45,420 bases of DNA. Origin: Chloroflexota bacterium. GTDB lineage: Bacteria; Chloroflexota; UBA11872; UBA12225. Of this stretch, positions 16,900 to 25,320 are shown in pieces. Within the stretch, counting starts at the first letter, position 1; every line of letters begins with the position of its first letter. The position numbers and the translations under genes are program-made. The DNA is taken from assembly GCA_947446285.1 (NCBI GenBank), contig CANFGH010000014.1, positions 1-45,420 of the forward strand, in the 5' to 3' direction. Under the pieces are notes generated by a model. That model had not been told where the DNA came from. It did not search any database and worked only from the letters and a program-made list of their open reading frames with translations.

Positions 16900-17802
16900 T
16901 CAGGGTTCTCGGGCGCTCAGGACAACCGCGCTCGCCACGAGGGCCCCACCAACGAAGAACGAGGTGCTGAGGACCTCGCCGAGGACAGTGGCACCCAGAA
17001 GACCCCCGACGACGGGCTGGGCGAAGAAGAGGAGACCGGGTAGTGATGCGCCGAGGCGTGCGATGCTGCGGTTCCAGAGGTAGAAGGCACCGGCGGTTGA
17101 GACGATGCCGAGGTAGAGGACGCCCATCCAGACCAGCCAGTCAAGTGTGCCCACGGGCGTGGACGCAAGCTCCCAGGGGACAAGTGGGAGGGTGAACAGG
17201 GCTCCGAACCCAGTGGCATAGGCGGTCGTGACGAGCGCGTCATACCTGGATGACGCGCGACCACCGAGGACCGAATAGAGGGCCCAGGTGATCGCGGCAA
17301 TGAGCAGGAAGGTGTTTCCCGCAAGGTGTGATCCTGGTGCATCCGCGGGGGCGTCAGTCCCGACAAGGGTGACGACCAGCACGCCAGTGGTGGCGAGGAT
17401 GAGGGCGACGACCTGGCGGAGGGTTGGGCGGGTTCCAAGGATCGGCCAGGCGAAGACCAGCATGAAGGCTGGCGTGGCGCTGGTGATGAGGGCGCCGTTC
17501 GCCGCCCCGGCGAGGTGGGTACCGGCGAACTGGGCAACGAGACTGATGCACATGCCCACCAATCCGAGGGAGGCCATCAGTTTGAGGTCACCCCTTGACG
17601 GCAATCGTGCTGCCGTCAGGCGGATGACAATCGCGAGGGTGACCGTTCCAAGGACCAGGCGGATGAAGACGAGGGTGACCGGAGGGATCACTTCGAGGAC
17701 CATCCGGCTGACCACGTACATGCCACCCCAGATGGATGCGGCGCCAAGTCCGGACAGGATCCCGTCAATGGAGTTCCCGCGATTGTCTGCGGATGCCGAC
17801 AT
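16900..17802 (-). CDS. EamA/RhaT (DMT) family membrane transporter
   Basis: 300 residues from ATG 17802 with ten predicted hydrophobic helices arranged as two EamA repeats (about 10-140 and 155-290). Each repeat ends with the Gly- and Pro-rich helix typical of drug/metabolite exporters, for example AGTHLAGAANGALITSATPAF and LPGLLFFAQPVVGGLLGA. It is probably a metabolite exporter in the cytoplasmic membrane; the substrate is unknown. The longer frame to 18039 overlaps the divergent lactate dehydrogenase and is not supported. It lies 28 nt upstream of the OYE gene and may be co-transcribed with it. Confidence 0.87.
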   Translation of the reverse strand: MSASADNRGNSIDGILSGLGAASIWGGMYVVSRMVLEVIPPVTLVFIRLVLGTVTLAIVIRLTAARLPSRGDLKLMASLGLVGMCISLVAQFAGTHLAGAANGALITSATPAFMLVFAWPILGTRPTLRQVVALILATTGVLVVTLVGTDAPADAPGSHLAGNTFLLIAAITWALYSVLGGRASSRYDALVTTAYATGFGALFTLPLVPWELASTPVGTLDWLVWMGVLYLGIVSTAGAFYLWNRSIARLGASLPGLLFFAQPVVGGLLGATVLGEVLSTSFFVGGALVASAVVLSAREP

Positions 17803-17899
17803 GATGCCCGTAGGGTACGGCGCACGGGACAGATGCTGATCGTCGATGTTGCGTGGTCGGTAGGTGAAACAGTCGGCTTCTTTGCGAAAATTGACCGAG

Positions 17900-17905
17900 T
17901 AAACT
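17900..17905 (+). promoter_or_regulatory. Possible -10 element for lactate dehydrogenase
   Basis: TAAACT (TANNNT type) sits in the most AT-rich part of the divergent gap and would give a leader of about 43 nt before GTG 17955. No -35 hexamer is evident. Confidence 0.35.
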
Positions 17906-17954
17906 CTGACCGCTCGACAGGCGCATGGAGATCTGACGGGAACGCGTCCCGGGA

Positions 17955-18935
17955 GTGGGTGAACTGGTGGGCAACGAAACCGGACGGAACGCACGCGGAC
18001 GGAAAGTGACCATCGTTGGGGTTGGCAACGTTGGCGCAACCACAGCGTACGCGCTGATCCTTTCAGGTCTCTGCTCGGAACTCGTCCTGATCGACAGTAA
18101 CGCGGCCCGCGCCGAGGGTGAGGCGATGGACCTTTCGCAGGCGGTGCCCTTTGGCATGCCGGTACGGGTGCGGGCCGGCACCTTTGCGGACAGTCACGGG
18201 TCGCATGTGACGGTGATCGCCGCTGGTGCTAACCAGAAGCCTGGCGAGACGAGGCTGGAACTCCTCGCACGGAATTGGGCACTTTTCCGCAACATCATTC
18301 CTCAACTGATCGAGGCGAACCGCGACGGAGTGATCGTCGTTGCGACCAATCCGGTTGACGTGCTTACCTACGGCACGTGGGGAATATCCGGCCTGCCACG
18401 TGGGCGGGTGATCGGCACCGGCACAATCCTGGATACCGCACGGTTCCGTGCCCTGCTTGGCCGGCTTTATGAAATTGATCCACGCAGTGTCCATGCGCTG
18501 ATCATTGGCGAACATGGGGACAGCGAAGTGCCGGTGTGGTCCCGGGCGACCATCGGTGGCATGAAACTGCATGAGTTTGGCGAGGCCCAGGGTCGCTCTC
18601 ATGATCAGGCGACCCTTGACGCCATCTTCGCGCAGACCCGGGACGCGGCGCAGGAGATCATCAAGCGGAAGGGTGCAACCTACTACGCCGTCTCTTCCGG
18701 AATGATGCGCCTGCTCGAGGCCATCCTGCGTGATGAGCAGACCATCCTTCCGGTGAGTTGCGTCTTGCGGGGCCAGTACGGCTTGCACGACGTTGCCCTG
18801 AGCCTGCCGGCAGTAATTGACGGCGATGGCGTGCGCGAGCACCTTGCATTGACGATGGACGCTCACGAAATCGAGGCCCTGCACCGATCAGCCGCGGTCA
18901 TCCAACAGGCCATCGAGACCCTGACAATCGACTGA
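17955..18935 (+). CDS. ldh: L-lactate dehydrogenase
   Basis: A NAD-dependent enzyme interconverting pyruvate and L-lactate, 326 residues. The Rossmann motif VGVGNVGAT is at about 21-29, the specificity loop reads GANQKPGETR, where Gln94 at the discriminating position marks lactate rather than malate dehydrogenase, and GTILDTARFR and IIGEHGDSE carry the catalytic Arg and His. The start is taken as GTG 17955; GTG 17967 is an alternative, and neither has an ideal ribosome site. It would close a fermentative or lactaldehyde-derived branch of sugar breakdown. It diverges from the EamA transporter. Confidence 0.92.
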   Translation: MGELVGNETGRNARGRKVTIVGVGNVGATTAYALILSGLCSELVLIDSNAARAEGEAMDLSQAVPFGMPVRVRAGTFADSHGSHVTVIAAGANQKPGETRLELLARNWALFRNIIPQLIEANRDGVIVVATNPVDVLTYGTWGISGLPRGRVIGTGTILDTARFRALLGRLYEIDPRSVHALIIGEHGDSEVPVWSRATIGGMKLHEFGEAQGRSHDQATLDAIFAQTRDAAQEIIKRKGATYYAVSSGMMRLLEAILRDEQTILPVSCVLRGQYGLHDVALSLPAVIDGDGVREHLALTMDAHEIEALHRSAAVIQQAIETLTID

Positions 18936-18982
18936 CAGGTATCTTGCGACACGAACGGGGCGGCGTGGCACACTGCCCCCCC

Positions 18983-20179
18983 ATGAAAATAGTGTCACTG
19001 GAACTGATCAAGGTCCCGCCTTCGTGGGTCTGGCTGAAGATTCACACGGACGAAGGGATCACTGGCCTTGGCGAACCGTATCTGGAGAACCATCCGGATA
19101 GCGTGATCGCCGAGGTCCTCCGTCTCGAACCGCTGCTGATCGGCGAGGACCCGACGCGCATCGAGTGGCTGTGGAACCGCATGTATGAGGGCGGGAGCGG
19201 CTACAAGGGTGGTCCGGTGAAGATGAGCGCCATCTCGGGCATCGACATGGCACTCTGGGACATCACCGGGAAGGCTGCCGGGCTGCCGGTGCATCGCCTG
19301 CTCGGCGGGGCGACGCGTGACCGCATCCTCGTGTACCGCGCGGTCGGCGGTAGTCGGCCACACGTCGTCGAACCGGGAGACCCGTACCGTGCCGGGCGTC
19401 GTGAACCGGTTCCGGGCGACCCCAAACCGGGTAGCCCCGAGGCATGGCGAGCGGCGGCGGCCGAACTGGTGCACGAGTGGGGGTTCCGTGCTTTGAAGGC
19501 GCATGTGTCGCCGGGCGAGACCCCGTTCGGGACCGATCTGGTCGATGGGATGGTGGCGTGCTTTGCCGCGGCTCGCGAGGGGGCCGGACCGGGCGTACCC
19601 GTGGCGATCGACATCCACAACCCGCACCCTGTGATTGCCCGACAGATGTTGCGCGCCCTTGCGCCCCACCGGCCACTCTTTGTTGAGGAACCGATGCCGA
19701 TCGAACGGGTCGACGCCCTTGCCGAAGCGGTGGCGGGGTCGGAGGTTCCGGTGGCCGCCGGCGAGCGGTGGATGGGAAAGTGGATCTTCTTCGATGCGCT
19801 GTCGCGAGGGTTACTGGCGGTAGTCCAACCGGACTTGGCGCATGCCGGCGGGATCACCGAATGCCGGAAGATCGCGGCGATTGCCGAGGCGGCGTACGCG
19901 ACGGTGGCGTTGCATTGCCCGCTGAGCCCATTGGCGTTCGCGGCCTCGGTCCAACTGGATGCGTCGATCTCGAACTTCCTCGTGCAGGAACACAACGAGG
20001 TGAATGACACGCGCGCCGGTGGTCGCACGGTGATCGGAGCGGGCTACCTGCGTGACCCGTTCGTGGTGGGTGACGACGGGTGTGTCGCGGTGCCAAATGC
20101 GCCGGGCCTTGGGGTGGAGCTTGACGAGGCCGGCATGGCGCGGATCATGGCGAAGCCGTGGTCGACTCAACGGGGGTAG
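18983..20179 (+). CDS. Mandelate racemase/enolase-superfamily dehydratase, D-galactonate dehydratase-like
   Basis: A cytoplasmic Mg-dependent acid-sugar dehydratase, 398 residues from ATG 18983. The active-site order matches the galactonate dehydratase subgroup: Asp210 and His212 in IDIHNPHP, Glu236 in FVEEPMP, Glu261 in AAGERWMG and His311 in LHCPLSPLA. The spacing is nearly identical to the known D183/H185/E209/E235/H285 set of that family. An N-terminal capping domain (1-120) is present. An insertion at about 120-150 (EPGDPYRAGRREPVPGD) is also seen in this subgroup. The product would be a 2-keto-3-deoxy sugar acid. It converges on the fucosidase gene. Galactonate, gluconate and arabinonate-type substrates cannot be separated by eye. 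Confidence 0.85.
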   Translation: MKIVSLELIKVPPSWVWLKIHTDEGITGLGEPYLENHPDSVIAEVLRLEPLLIGEDPTRIEWLWNRMYEGGSGYKGGPVKMSAISGIDMALWDITGKAAGLPVHRLLGGATRDRILVYRAVGGSRPHVVEPGDPYRAGRREPVPGDPKPGSPEAWRAAAAELVHEWGFRALKAHVSPGETPFGTDLVDGMVACFAAAREGAGPGVPVAIDIHNPHPVIARQMLRALAPHRPLFVEEPMPIERVDALAEAVAGSEVPVAAGERWMGKWIFFDALSRGLLAVVQPDLAHAGGITECRKIAAIAEAAYATVALHCPLSPLAFAASVQLDASISNFLVQEHNEVNDTRAGGRTVIGAGYLRDPFVVGDDGCVAVPNAPGLGVELDEAGMARIMAKPWSTQRG

Positions 20180-20192
20180 CAAGAACCCGTGA

Positions 20193-20225
20193 GGTAGCCC
20201 TCACCCACACCGGATGAGGGCTACC
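20193..20225. terminator. Perfect hairpin between convergent genes
   Basis: An 11-bp perfect stem (GGTAGCCCTCA at 20193-20203, TGAGGGCTACC at 20215-20225) with an 11-nt loop sits between the enolase and fucosidase stops. It is well placed as a bidirectional terminator, though without a T-run. Confidence 0.6.
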
Positions 20226-20233
20226 GAAGGCGT

Positions 20234-21517
20234 CTACTGCACAACGATGACGGTGTTGATGTGATCCCGCGCGTCGTGCGGGCCGGTGATCGTGACACCG
20301 GACCCGTCGCGGTGCAATGCCAGGGAGGCATGGGTGCCGTTCGCGAGCGACGCCGTCGTCACGTGGTCGAGCTTGCCGGCGACGTGATCGGCCGGCAAGT
20401 GGATCTTGCCGTCGGCCGGCCATTCGAAGACGTGCAGGTAGATCCGGTGCGCATCGGCGGCGTCACGCGTCGCCCAGATGCCGGGCACGCCGACTGATGG
20501 CCCGCGCCGGGTGTGATAGGTGCCGACCGGGTTCGCCGCTAGCCATGCGCCAGCCCCGCGTAGGGCCTCGGCACTCGCCTCTGGGATGATCCCCGTCGCG
20601 GTCGGGCCGACGTTGAGGAGGTAGTTCCCGCCCTTGCTGGCGAGTTCCACCAGCTTGTGGACGAGTTCGGCCGGTGACTTCCAGTCGGTGTCGTCGGTCT
20701 TGTAGCCCCACGTGTGGTTGATGGTGGCAGGCGTCTCGAAGTCCATGTCGTGCGTCTCGTCGGGGATGACGTTGTCACCCGCCTCCGCGTAGTCGCCCAT
20801 GTTGTTGCCGACGCGCCCGTTGACGAGGCAGTCCGGCTGCAACTCGTGCACGAGGTCGGTGAGGCGCTTGCTTTGCGGCGCGGTCATGCGCTTGGGCGTG
20901 TCGTACCAGATCAGGCAGATTGGGCCGTAGTTCGACATGAGTTCGCGCACCTGCGGGACGACATAATTCTCGACGTAGCCGTCGAAGTCGCGCGTGGCGT
21001 CATCGTAGTCCCAATCGTTGCCGTCGCCTCCGGGGTGATGCCAGTCCTGAGTCTGGCTGTAGTAGAAGCCGAAGAGGAGGCCGTGGCGCGCGCACGCATC
21101 CGAGAGTTCGCGGATGATGTCGCGCTTGAACGGCGACGCCTTGGTGATGGTGTACTCGGAGACGTGCGAGTCCCACAGGCAGAAGCCGTCGTGGTGCTTT
21201 GCGGTGATGACGACGTACTTCTGGCCGGCCTCGGCGGCGAGGCTTACCCACGCGTCGGCATCGAAGTCGATGGGGTTGAACTGGGCGGCGAGTGGTGCGT
21301 ACTGGGCGACGGGGATGCGCTTGCGGTGCATGATCCACTCGCCGATGCCTGGCACGAACTCGCCGTGCCACCGGCCGGCCGGGATGGCATAGAGGCCCCA
21401 GTGGATGAAGAGGCCGAAGCGGGCGTCGCGCCACCAGTCGAGGCGCGGGTCGGTCTCGGCACCGGGACGCTGCCCTTGGCCGGGGCGGATTGCGGGGATC
21501 GGTGGCGGTGTGGTCAT
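20234..21517 (-). CDS. Alpha-L-fucosidase (GH29)
   Basis: A retaining glycosidase releasing L-fucose, 427 residues from ATG 21517, which has AAGGAG about 8 nt upstream; the frame extends to 21748 without support. GH29 features are WWRDARFGLFIHWGLYA, YVVITAKHHDGFCLWDS, GFYYSQTQDWHHPGGDG and ICLIWYDTP, in which Asp206 is the expected nucleophile. The C-terminal 90 residues form a small beta domain. No signal peptide is visible, so it probably acts on imported fuco-oligosaccharides in the cytoplasm. TATCCT at 21557-21562 may be its -10 element. Confidence 0.92.
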   Translation of the reverse strand: MTTPPPIPAIRPGQGQRPGAETDPRLDWWRDARFGLFIHWGLYAIPAGRWHGEFVPGIGEWIMHRKRIPVAQYAPLAAQFNPIDFDADAWVSLAAEAGQKYVVITAKHHDGFCLWDSHVSEYTITKASPFKRDIIRELSDACARHGLLFGFYYSQTQDWHHPGGDGNDWDYDDATRDFDGYVENYVVPQVRELMSNYGPICLIWYDTPKRMTAPQSKRLTDLVHELQPDCLVNGRVGNNMGDYAEAGDNVIPDETHDMDFETPATINHTWGYKTDDTDWKSPAELVHKLVELASKGGNYLLNVGPTATGIIPEASAEALRGAGAWLAANPVGTYHTRRGPSVGVPGIWATRDAADAHRIYLHVFEWPADGKIHLPADHVAGKLDHVTTASLANGTHASLALHRDGSGVTITGPHDARDHINTVIVVQ

Positions 21518-21653
21518 GCGCTGGTCTCCTTGCAGGCGGAACACGTGATGGACATGAGGATAGTGGGCGGACGCGTGGCGTGCGCGGTGCTGTAGGACGG
21601 GGAACCCTGATCGATGGATGACCTTGACCTTCAGCCTCACGTGCTGAGGTGTA

Positions 21654-22508
21654 TCAGCGGTTGGCCTCGGCGATAGCGCGTGACAGTCCTTGGAAGCTGA
21701 TGATTGCTGCTTCACGCGGTGGCCTTGGAGCACGGTTGGTGCCGTCAAGCTCGACGTTAAGCCAGCCCTTGTAGCCGACTTCCCTCAGGGCACGGAACAT
21801 GCGGGTGAAGTCGATCATTCCAAGACCAATGGGCTCGTAACCAACGTATCCGGTGGGATCGATAAGGAGTTTCCCGTCACTGTCATGTGTGACGGCAGTA
21901 CCGCCGTAGTCCTTGACGTGTACGTGGTTCACGACTTGCCGGTAGCGCGAAACAATCTCGACCGCGTCGCCACCCGCCTGAGCAATCTGGCCCGTGTCTG
22001 GACCAAACCCGCAGGCTCGTGGGTCGAGTGCTTCTACAACCATCGCAATCTCTTCAGGTGTCTCGACGGGGGTTCCAGTGTGTGGATGCAGAGATGTTTG
22101 AAGTCCAAGTTCATCACGGATCCTGCCACCCAACGCATTGAGTGTCCGGGCAAGTCCAAGGTACTCTTCCGCGGCGTAGTGTGTCTTTTCGCGTCGGACA
22201 CAGCTCACCACGATGGTGTCGGCACCGGCATCTCGGGACGCACGAGCCCATTCCATGACCTGTGCGATGTCGTCTTCGGCGCGCGCGGGGTCAATGTATG
22301 CGCGAGAGCAGTAAGAGGCACTGTAGGCCAGATGATGCCGGGCGAGCAATTCGCGGAATACCGAGACGCCGCCGGGGTACTGCGCGACGACGTGGCCGAA
22401 TGTCTCGAATGATGCGAAACCTGCAGCTGCCGTGTCAGCGATCTTTTCCTCGATCGATTCCGTTGGCCAGGTGATACCAGTGTGTCCGGTTCGATTGGGA
22501 TCAAGCAC
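21654..22508 (-). CDS. Sugar phosphate isomerase/epimerase-like TIM barrel
   Basis: A 284-residue protein of the xylose-isomerase-like TIM-barrel group (AP endonuclease 2 fold). Metal-site residues appear in TSLHPHTGTPVE, GFGPDTGQI, VNHVHVKDY and WLNVELDGTN. The start is set at GTG 22508 because AAGGAG stands six bases upstream; the in-frame ORF to 22631 has no ribosome site. It could epimerise or isomerise a keto sugar or inositol derivative. It is third in the minus-strand MDR-cyclase-isomerase operon, 76 nt after the cyclase. That gap holds TATCGA (22529-22534), a partial match to the putative operator upstream. Confidence 0.82.
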   Translation of the reverse strand: MLDPNRTGHTGITWPTESIEEKIADTAAAGFASFETFGHVVAQYPGGVSVFRELLARHHLAYSASYCSRAYIDPARAEDDIAQVMEWARASRDAGADTIVVSCVRREKTHYAAEEYLGLARTLNALGGRIRDELGLQTSLHPHTGTPVETPEEIAMVVEALDPRACGFGPDTGQIAQAGGDAVEIVSRYRQVVNHVHVKDYGGTAVTHDSDGKLLIDPTGYVGYEPIGLGMIDFTRMFRALREVGYKGWLNVELDGTNRAPRPPREAAIISFQGLSRAIAEANR

Positions 22509-22584
22509 GATGGACTCCTTTTCGTACCTATCGAATTGAAGACGCTTGTAGTACGGGGGAAAGCAGGGTGTGCCCAGTGCCGCC

Positions 22585-23310
22585 TCACTCTTCGATAATC
22601 GCAACCGCGCGCACCGGAGCGGCCGACGCACCGCGCCACTTGATGGGCAAGACGCTCACCGTAAACGAATGATACGGCGGAGGAATCATGTGTAAATTAC
22701 ACATATTTTCCAAATGATAATATTCGCGTTCGAGCATTACCAAGTGTGCTTCCCAGTACTTGCCTCGGCGCATCATGTCGGGCACGGGGGGATCAAATCC
22801 CGGTGCGTCGATGCCCATCATCTTGATCCCTTGGTCAAGAAGCCAAGTTACCGACTCCTTGGTCATGCCGGGATGATCGCTCAGGTATCTTCGTTCCTCG
22901 CGGTACAGTGCGGCATCGGTCCGTAAGAGAACGATGTCCAGCGGCTTTAGTGAATAGGAGATTCGGTCAAGCGCACGTTTGACATGGTCAACTTCAATTT
23001 CGTCACCGGGATTCATGCCGGTGAAGTCCAAGACCACACCGTCCCCGTAGCAGTAGTCGATGGGTATTCCCTCGGCCCGCGGAGCGGCAGGGTTTACATG
23101 TCCCCACGAGTCAAGGTGGGTTCCAACGTGGTCTCCGGTGACGATCATGCAGTGGTTGGGAAGATGGGGAGCCCCGAGGACGTCAGTTCCCATGCTACGC
23201 GCCATTTGCGCGTGGTTCTCCATCTCGACGATCACTGGCTTGGTGACACTTGGGTAGACCATCATGCCTTGGAAGACCTCCATCGAGAGGTCGATCAGTC
23301 GTCGCGCCAT
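22585..23310 (-). CDS. Cyclase-family hydrolase (kynurenine formamidase-like fold)
   Basis: A 241-residue member of the cyclase/isatin hydrolase/KynB family of metal-dependent amide or lactone hydrolases. The signature metal motif is GDHVGTHLDSWGH (HxGTHxDxxxH). The remaining landmarks are IPIDYCYGDGVVLDF and GIDAPGFDPP. ATG 23310 begins two bases after the stop of the MDR gene, with GGAG six bases upstream, so the two are tightly coupled. In this context a lactone or enol-lactone of a sugar is a plausible substrate; this is inference. A formamide substrate is possible, but no tryptophan pathway gene is near. Confidence 0.85.
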   Translation of the reverse strand: MARRLIDLSMEVFQGMMVYPSVTKPVIVEMENHAQMARSMGTDVLGAPHLPNHCMIVTGDHVGTHLDSWGHVNPAAPRAEGIPIDYCYGDGVVLDFTGMNPGDEIEVDHVKRALDRISYSLKPLDIVLLRTDAALYREERRYLSDHPGMTKESVTWLLDQGIKMMGIDAPGFDPPVPDMMRRGKYWEAHLVMLEREYYHLENMCNLHMIPPPYHSFTVSVLPIKWRGASAAPVRAVAIIEE

Positions 23311-23312
23311 CT

Positions 23313-24308
23313 TCAGTCTCCCATCGTGAACGAAACCTTGAGGGCTTCGCGCCGTCTGAGGAGGCCTAGGCCATCCTCAAATTGTTCAATCGGCAGCTCA
23401 TGGGTAAGCAATGGTTTTACGTTAACTTGACCACTCAGGAGGAGTTCGCGCGCGTACCGCCCGGGTCGCCCCGCCGGTGTTCTGGTGTATTCGATCGATG
23501 TTCCGCGCAGACGCGACGTATGTGGCACCCGAAAGTCCCGTTCCGGGACACTGAAGATGATCAGTCGACCAGCGGTGTGTTCAAGGGCACCCTCGATTGC
23601 AGCCGGAACACCCGAGCAGTCGACGGTAACCGTGAATGCACTCTCTTTGAGTGTGTTCCATTCCGCAGAACCGGGCCTGATGGCCCGGTCGGCGCCAAGG
23701 GAAACGGCAAGGTCACACCGCCCAGCATCCACATCAATCGCGGTGAGTTCTTCTGGTCCGTGGGACTTGAGAGCCTGGAGCATCATGAGTCCGGCAGGTC
23801 CCATGCCCGAAACAGCAACGCGCTGGCCGGTGAGATCACCAGCAACAACGACGCCCTGGGCGACGCAACTCAGCATCTCCAGCATTCCCATCTCGCGCCA
23901 GTTCAGTGCTCCCTTCGGGAAGGAGAGCACTGATCGCTCATGCGTGACGAAATACTTGACGTACCCGCCATAGGCGCGGGCACCTGGGTTTGAGGACGAG
24001 CGCATTGGCTTGACACCCGGTGGGTTGCCCCAGAGAGCGACATGGTCGCCGATGGCGACGGTCGAGACGTCCGAACCGGCGGCGACGACAGTGCCGCTGA
24101 GCTCATGTCCGGGACCACCCACGTAGTAAGGGTACTCAGGGTGACCCTTGCGACCAAAGATGTCGATGCCATCCCAAACAGTCAGGTCCCAATGGGTGCA
24201 ACTGTTGCAGACCTCAACTCGTACGACGACTTCATCGGGAAATGGGTCAAGTTCAGGCACTTCGACGATCTCGAAGCGCCCGGGTGCACTGATCTGCAGT
24301 CCCTTCAC
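23313..24308 (-). CDS. Medium-chain (zinc-type) polyol/alcohol dehydrogenase-like protein
   Basis: An NAD(P)-dependent dehydrogenase of the sorbitol/threonine dehydrogenase group, 331 residues. Catalytic zinc ligands are likely the Cys in VEVCNSCTHWDL and the His-Glu of GGPGHELSG; the structural-zinc four-cysteine loop is absent. The Rossmann turn is VSGMGPAGLMML. GTG 24308 is preferred because GGGAG lies nine bases upstream and a strong promoter occupies 24363-24391. The longer frame from GTG 24386 would place its start codon inside that promoter's -35 box. It is first in the operon with the cyclase and isomerase, divergent from the GntR regulator that probably controls it. Confidence 0.85.
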   Translation of the reverse strand: MKGLQISAPGRFEIVEVPELDPFPDEVVVRVEVCNSCTHWDLTVWDGIDIFGRKGHPEYPYYVGGPGHELSGTVVAAGSDVSTVAIGDHVALWGNPPGVKPMRSSSNPGARAYGGYVKYFVTHERSVLSFPKGALNWREMGMLEMLSCVAQGVVVAGDLTGQRVAVSGMGPAGLMMLQALKSHGPEELTAIDVDAGRCDLAVSLGADRAIRPGSAEWNTLKESAFTVTVDCSGVPAAIEGALEHTAGRLIIFSVPERDFRVPHTSRLRGTSIEYTRTPAGRPGRYARELLLSGQVNVKPLLTHELPIEQFEDGLGLLRRREALKVSFTMGD

Positions 24309-24362
24309 CGTAGTTTTCTCCCAGGTGCCGGCGGGGGTGTATGTCGGCACCAGCCAGGACCC

Positions 24363-24391
24363 ATTATCGATAGCAACAGGGATCACGTCAA
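24363..24391 (-). promoter_or_regulatory. Sigma-70 promoter of the MDR-cyclase-isomerase operon
   Basis: On the minus strand TTGACG (24391-24386) and GATAAT (24368-24363) are separated by exactly 17 bp. Transcription should begin near 24356, giving a 48-nt leader to GTG 24308. The -10 box overlaps one TATCGATA palindrome. Confidence 0.75.
24365..24372. promoter_or_regulatory. Putative GntR operator, copy 1
   Basis: The perfect 8-bp palindrome TATCGATA overlaps the -10 box of the minus-strand promoter. It has a twin at 24481-24488 beside the divergent promoter. The wider sequences (ATTATCGATA and its complement) are arranged as an inverted pair. Position suggests repression of the operon. Confidence 0.45.
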
Positions 24392-24434
24392 GTCCTAGAC
24401 ACTCCCACTCTTGGTTCTATCTGCAAAATGCCGG

Positions 24435-24463
24435 TTGACAAGCCGGTGCCCGTTCGCTATAAA
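24435..24463 (+). promoter_or_regulatory. Sigma-70 promoter of the GntR regulator
   Basis: TTGACA (perfect) and TATAAA are separated by exactly 17 bp. The expected first transcribed base is about 24470, which is the G of an in-frame GTG, implying a leaderless mRNA. Confidence 0.78.
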
Positions 24464-24469
24464 GGAATC

Positions 24470-25252
24470 GTGGGCAACGTTATCGATAATAAAAAAGCAG
24501 TGCATCCTGATGGGGGGGTGACACCGGATGAGCGCCCCGAAGCAGCTCCAGCGGGTGGTGAGACCCCTTCACGGCTGCTTCTTCCCGATCAGGTGCGTGC
24601 CTTTATCGAGAGGCAGCTGCTCGACGGGACCCTCAGCGAGGGTGACCAGATAGTCGAATATCGCGTTGCCCGAACATTGGGGATAAGTCAGGCGCCTGTT
24701 CGGGAGGCGCTGAGGAAACTCGAGCGGGACGGCCTTGTGGTCACGCGTCCGCATCGCGGAACGTTCGTGAGACGCGTGACCCGGCGCGATGCAGCAGAAC
24801 GCTACTCGCTCGGCATGGAATTGGAGGCCTTTGCCGCCCGTCTCGCAATGCCACGCCTTACGCCGGCGGACTACTCCCATCTCGAACGCATCATCGATGA
24901 CATGTCGCGGGCCGCAACATGTGCGCGGGCCGGTTCGATTGACTTCGCCCGTTCGGTTGAACTGAACGTTTCCTTTCATCGTTTTCTTGTTGAGCGTGCC
25001 AACCACAAAATGCTGCTTGATGCATGGTTGGCCGTCAACCCGCTCAATTGGCGTTTCACCACGTACACCCAGTTGGTCAACCCTGACCCCGTCGTGCTTG
25101 CTGAAAGGCACCGTTCGGTGCTGACTGCGCTGCGCAGTGGCGATCAAGTCATGGCGGCCGCGACGTTGCGCGCGCACATCTGGGATGTTGCTGAGCAAGT
25201 GTTGCCAAACATGGCAGAGGAGTCTGAAGGAGAAGACGAACCGGTTGTCTGA
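24470..25252 (+). CDS. GntR-family transcriptional regulator, FadR/FCD type
   Basis: A 260-residue DNA-binding regulator: a winged helix (about 58-104; VARTLGISQAPVREALRKLE is the recognition region, followed by the wing RPHRGTFVRRV) and an all-helical FCD ligand domain. In the FCD metal site the usual DxxFH reads NVSFH, so Asn replaces the common Asp. ATG 24428 lies upstream of a near-perfect promoter whose start point coincides with GTG 24470, so the shorter, leaderless start is preferred. It is divergent from the MDR-cyclase-isomerase operon and is followed by a solute-binding protein on the same strand, the usual arrangement of a local catabolic regulator. TATCGATA sites at both promoters are candidate operators. 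Confidence 0.85.
   Translation: MGNVIDNKKAVHPDGGVTPDERPEAAPAGGETPSRLLLPDQVRAFIERQLLDGTLSEGDQIVEYRVARTLGISQAPVREALRKLERDGLVVTRPHRGTFVRRVTRRDAAERYSLGMELEAFAARLAMPRLTPADYSHLERIIDDMSRAATCARAGSIDFARSVELNVSFHRFLVERANHKMLLDAWLAVNPLNWRFTTYTQLVNPDPVVLAERHRSVLTALRSGDQVMAAATLRAHIWDVAEQVLPNMAEESEGEDEPVV
24481..24488. promoter_or_regulatory. Putative GntR operator, copy 2
   Basis: A second TATCGATA palindrome lies about 11-18 nt downstream of the predicted start point of the gntR promoter, inside the first codons. The position fits autorepression. It is 116 bp from copy 1. Confidence 0.42.
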
Positions 25253-25320
25253 TTAGGGACGAACTTGAAAGTTGCAGGCATTCTTGCGACCACGCCTTGT
25301 CTCGGGGGGATAGTCAGCAT

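Noticed and set aside
24386-24428. GTG 24386 as start of the MDR gene and ATG 24428 as start of gntR
   Set aside because: GTG 24386 lies inside the -35 box of its own promoter, and ATG 24428 lies upstream of the gntR -35 box, so neither would be on the corresponding transcript.
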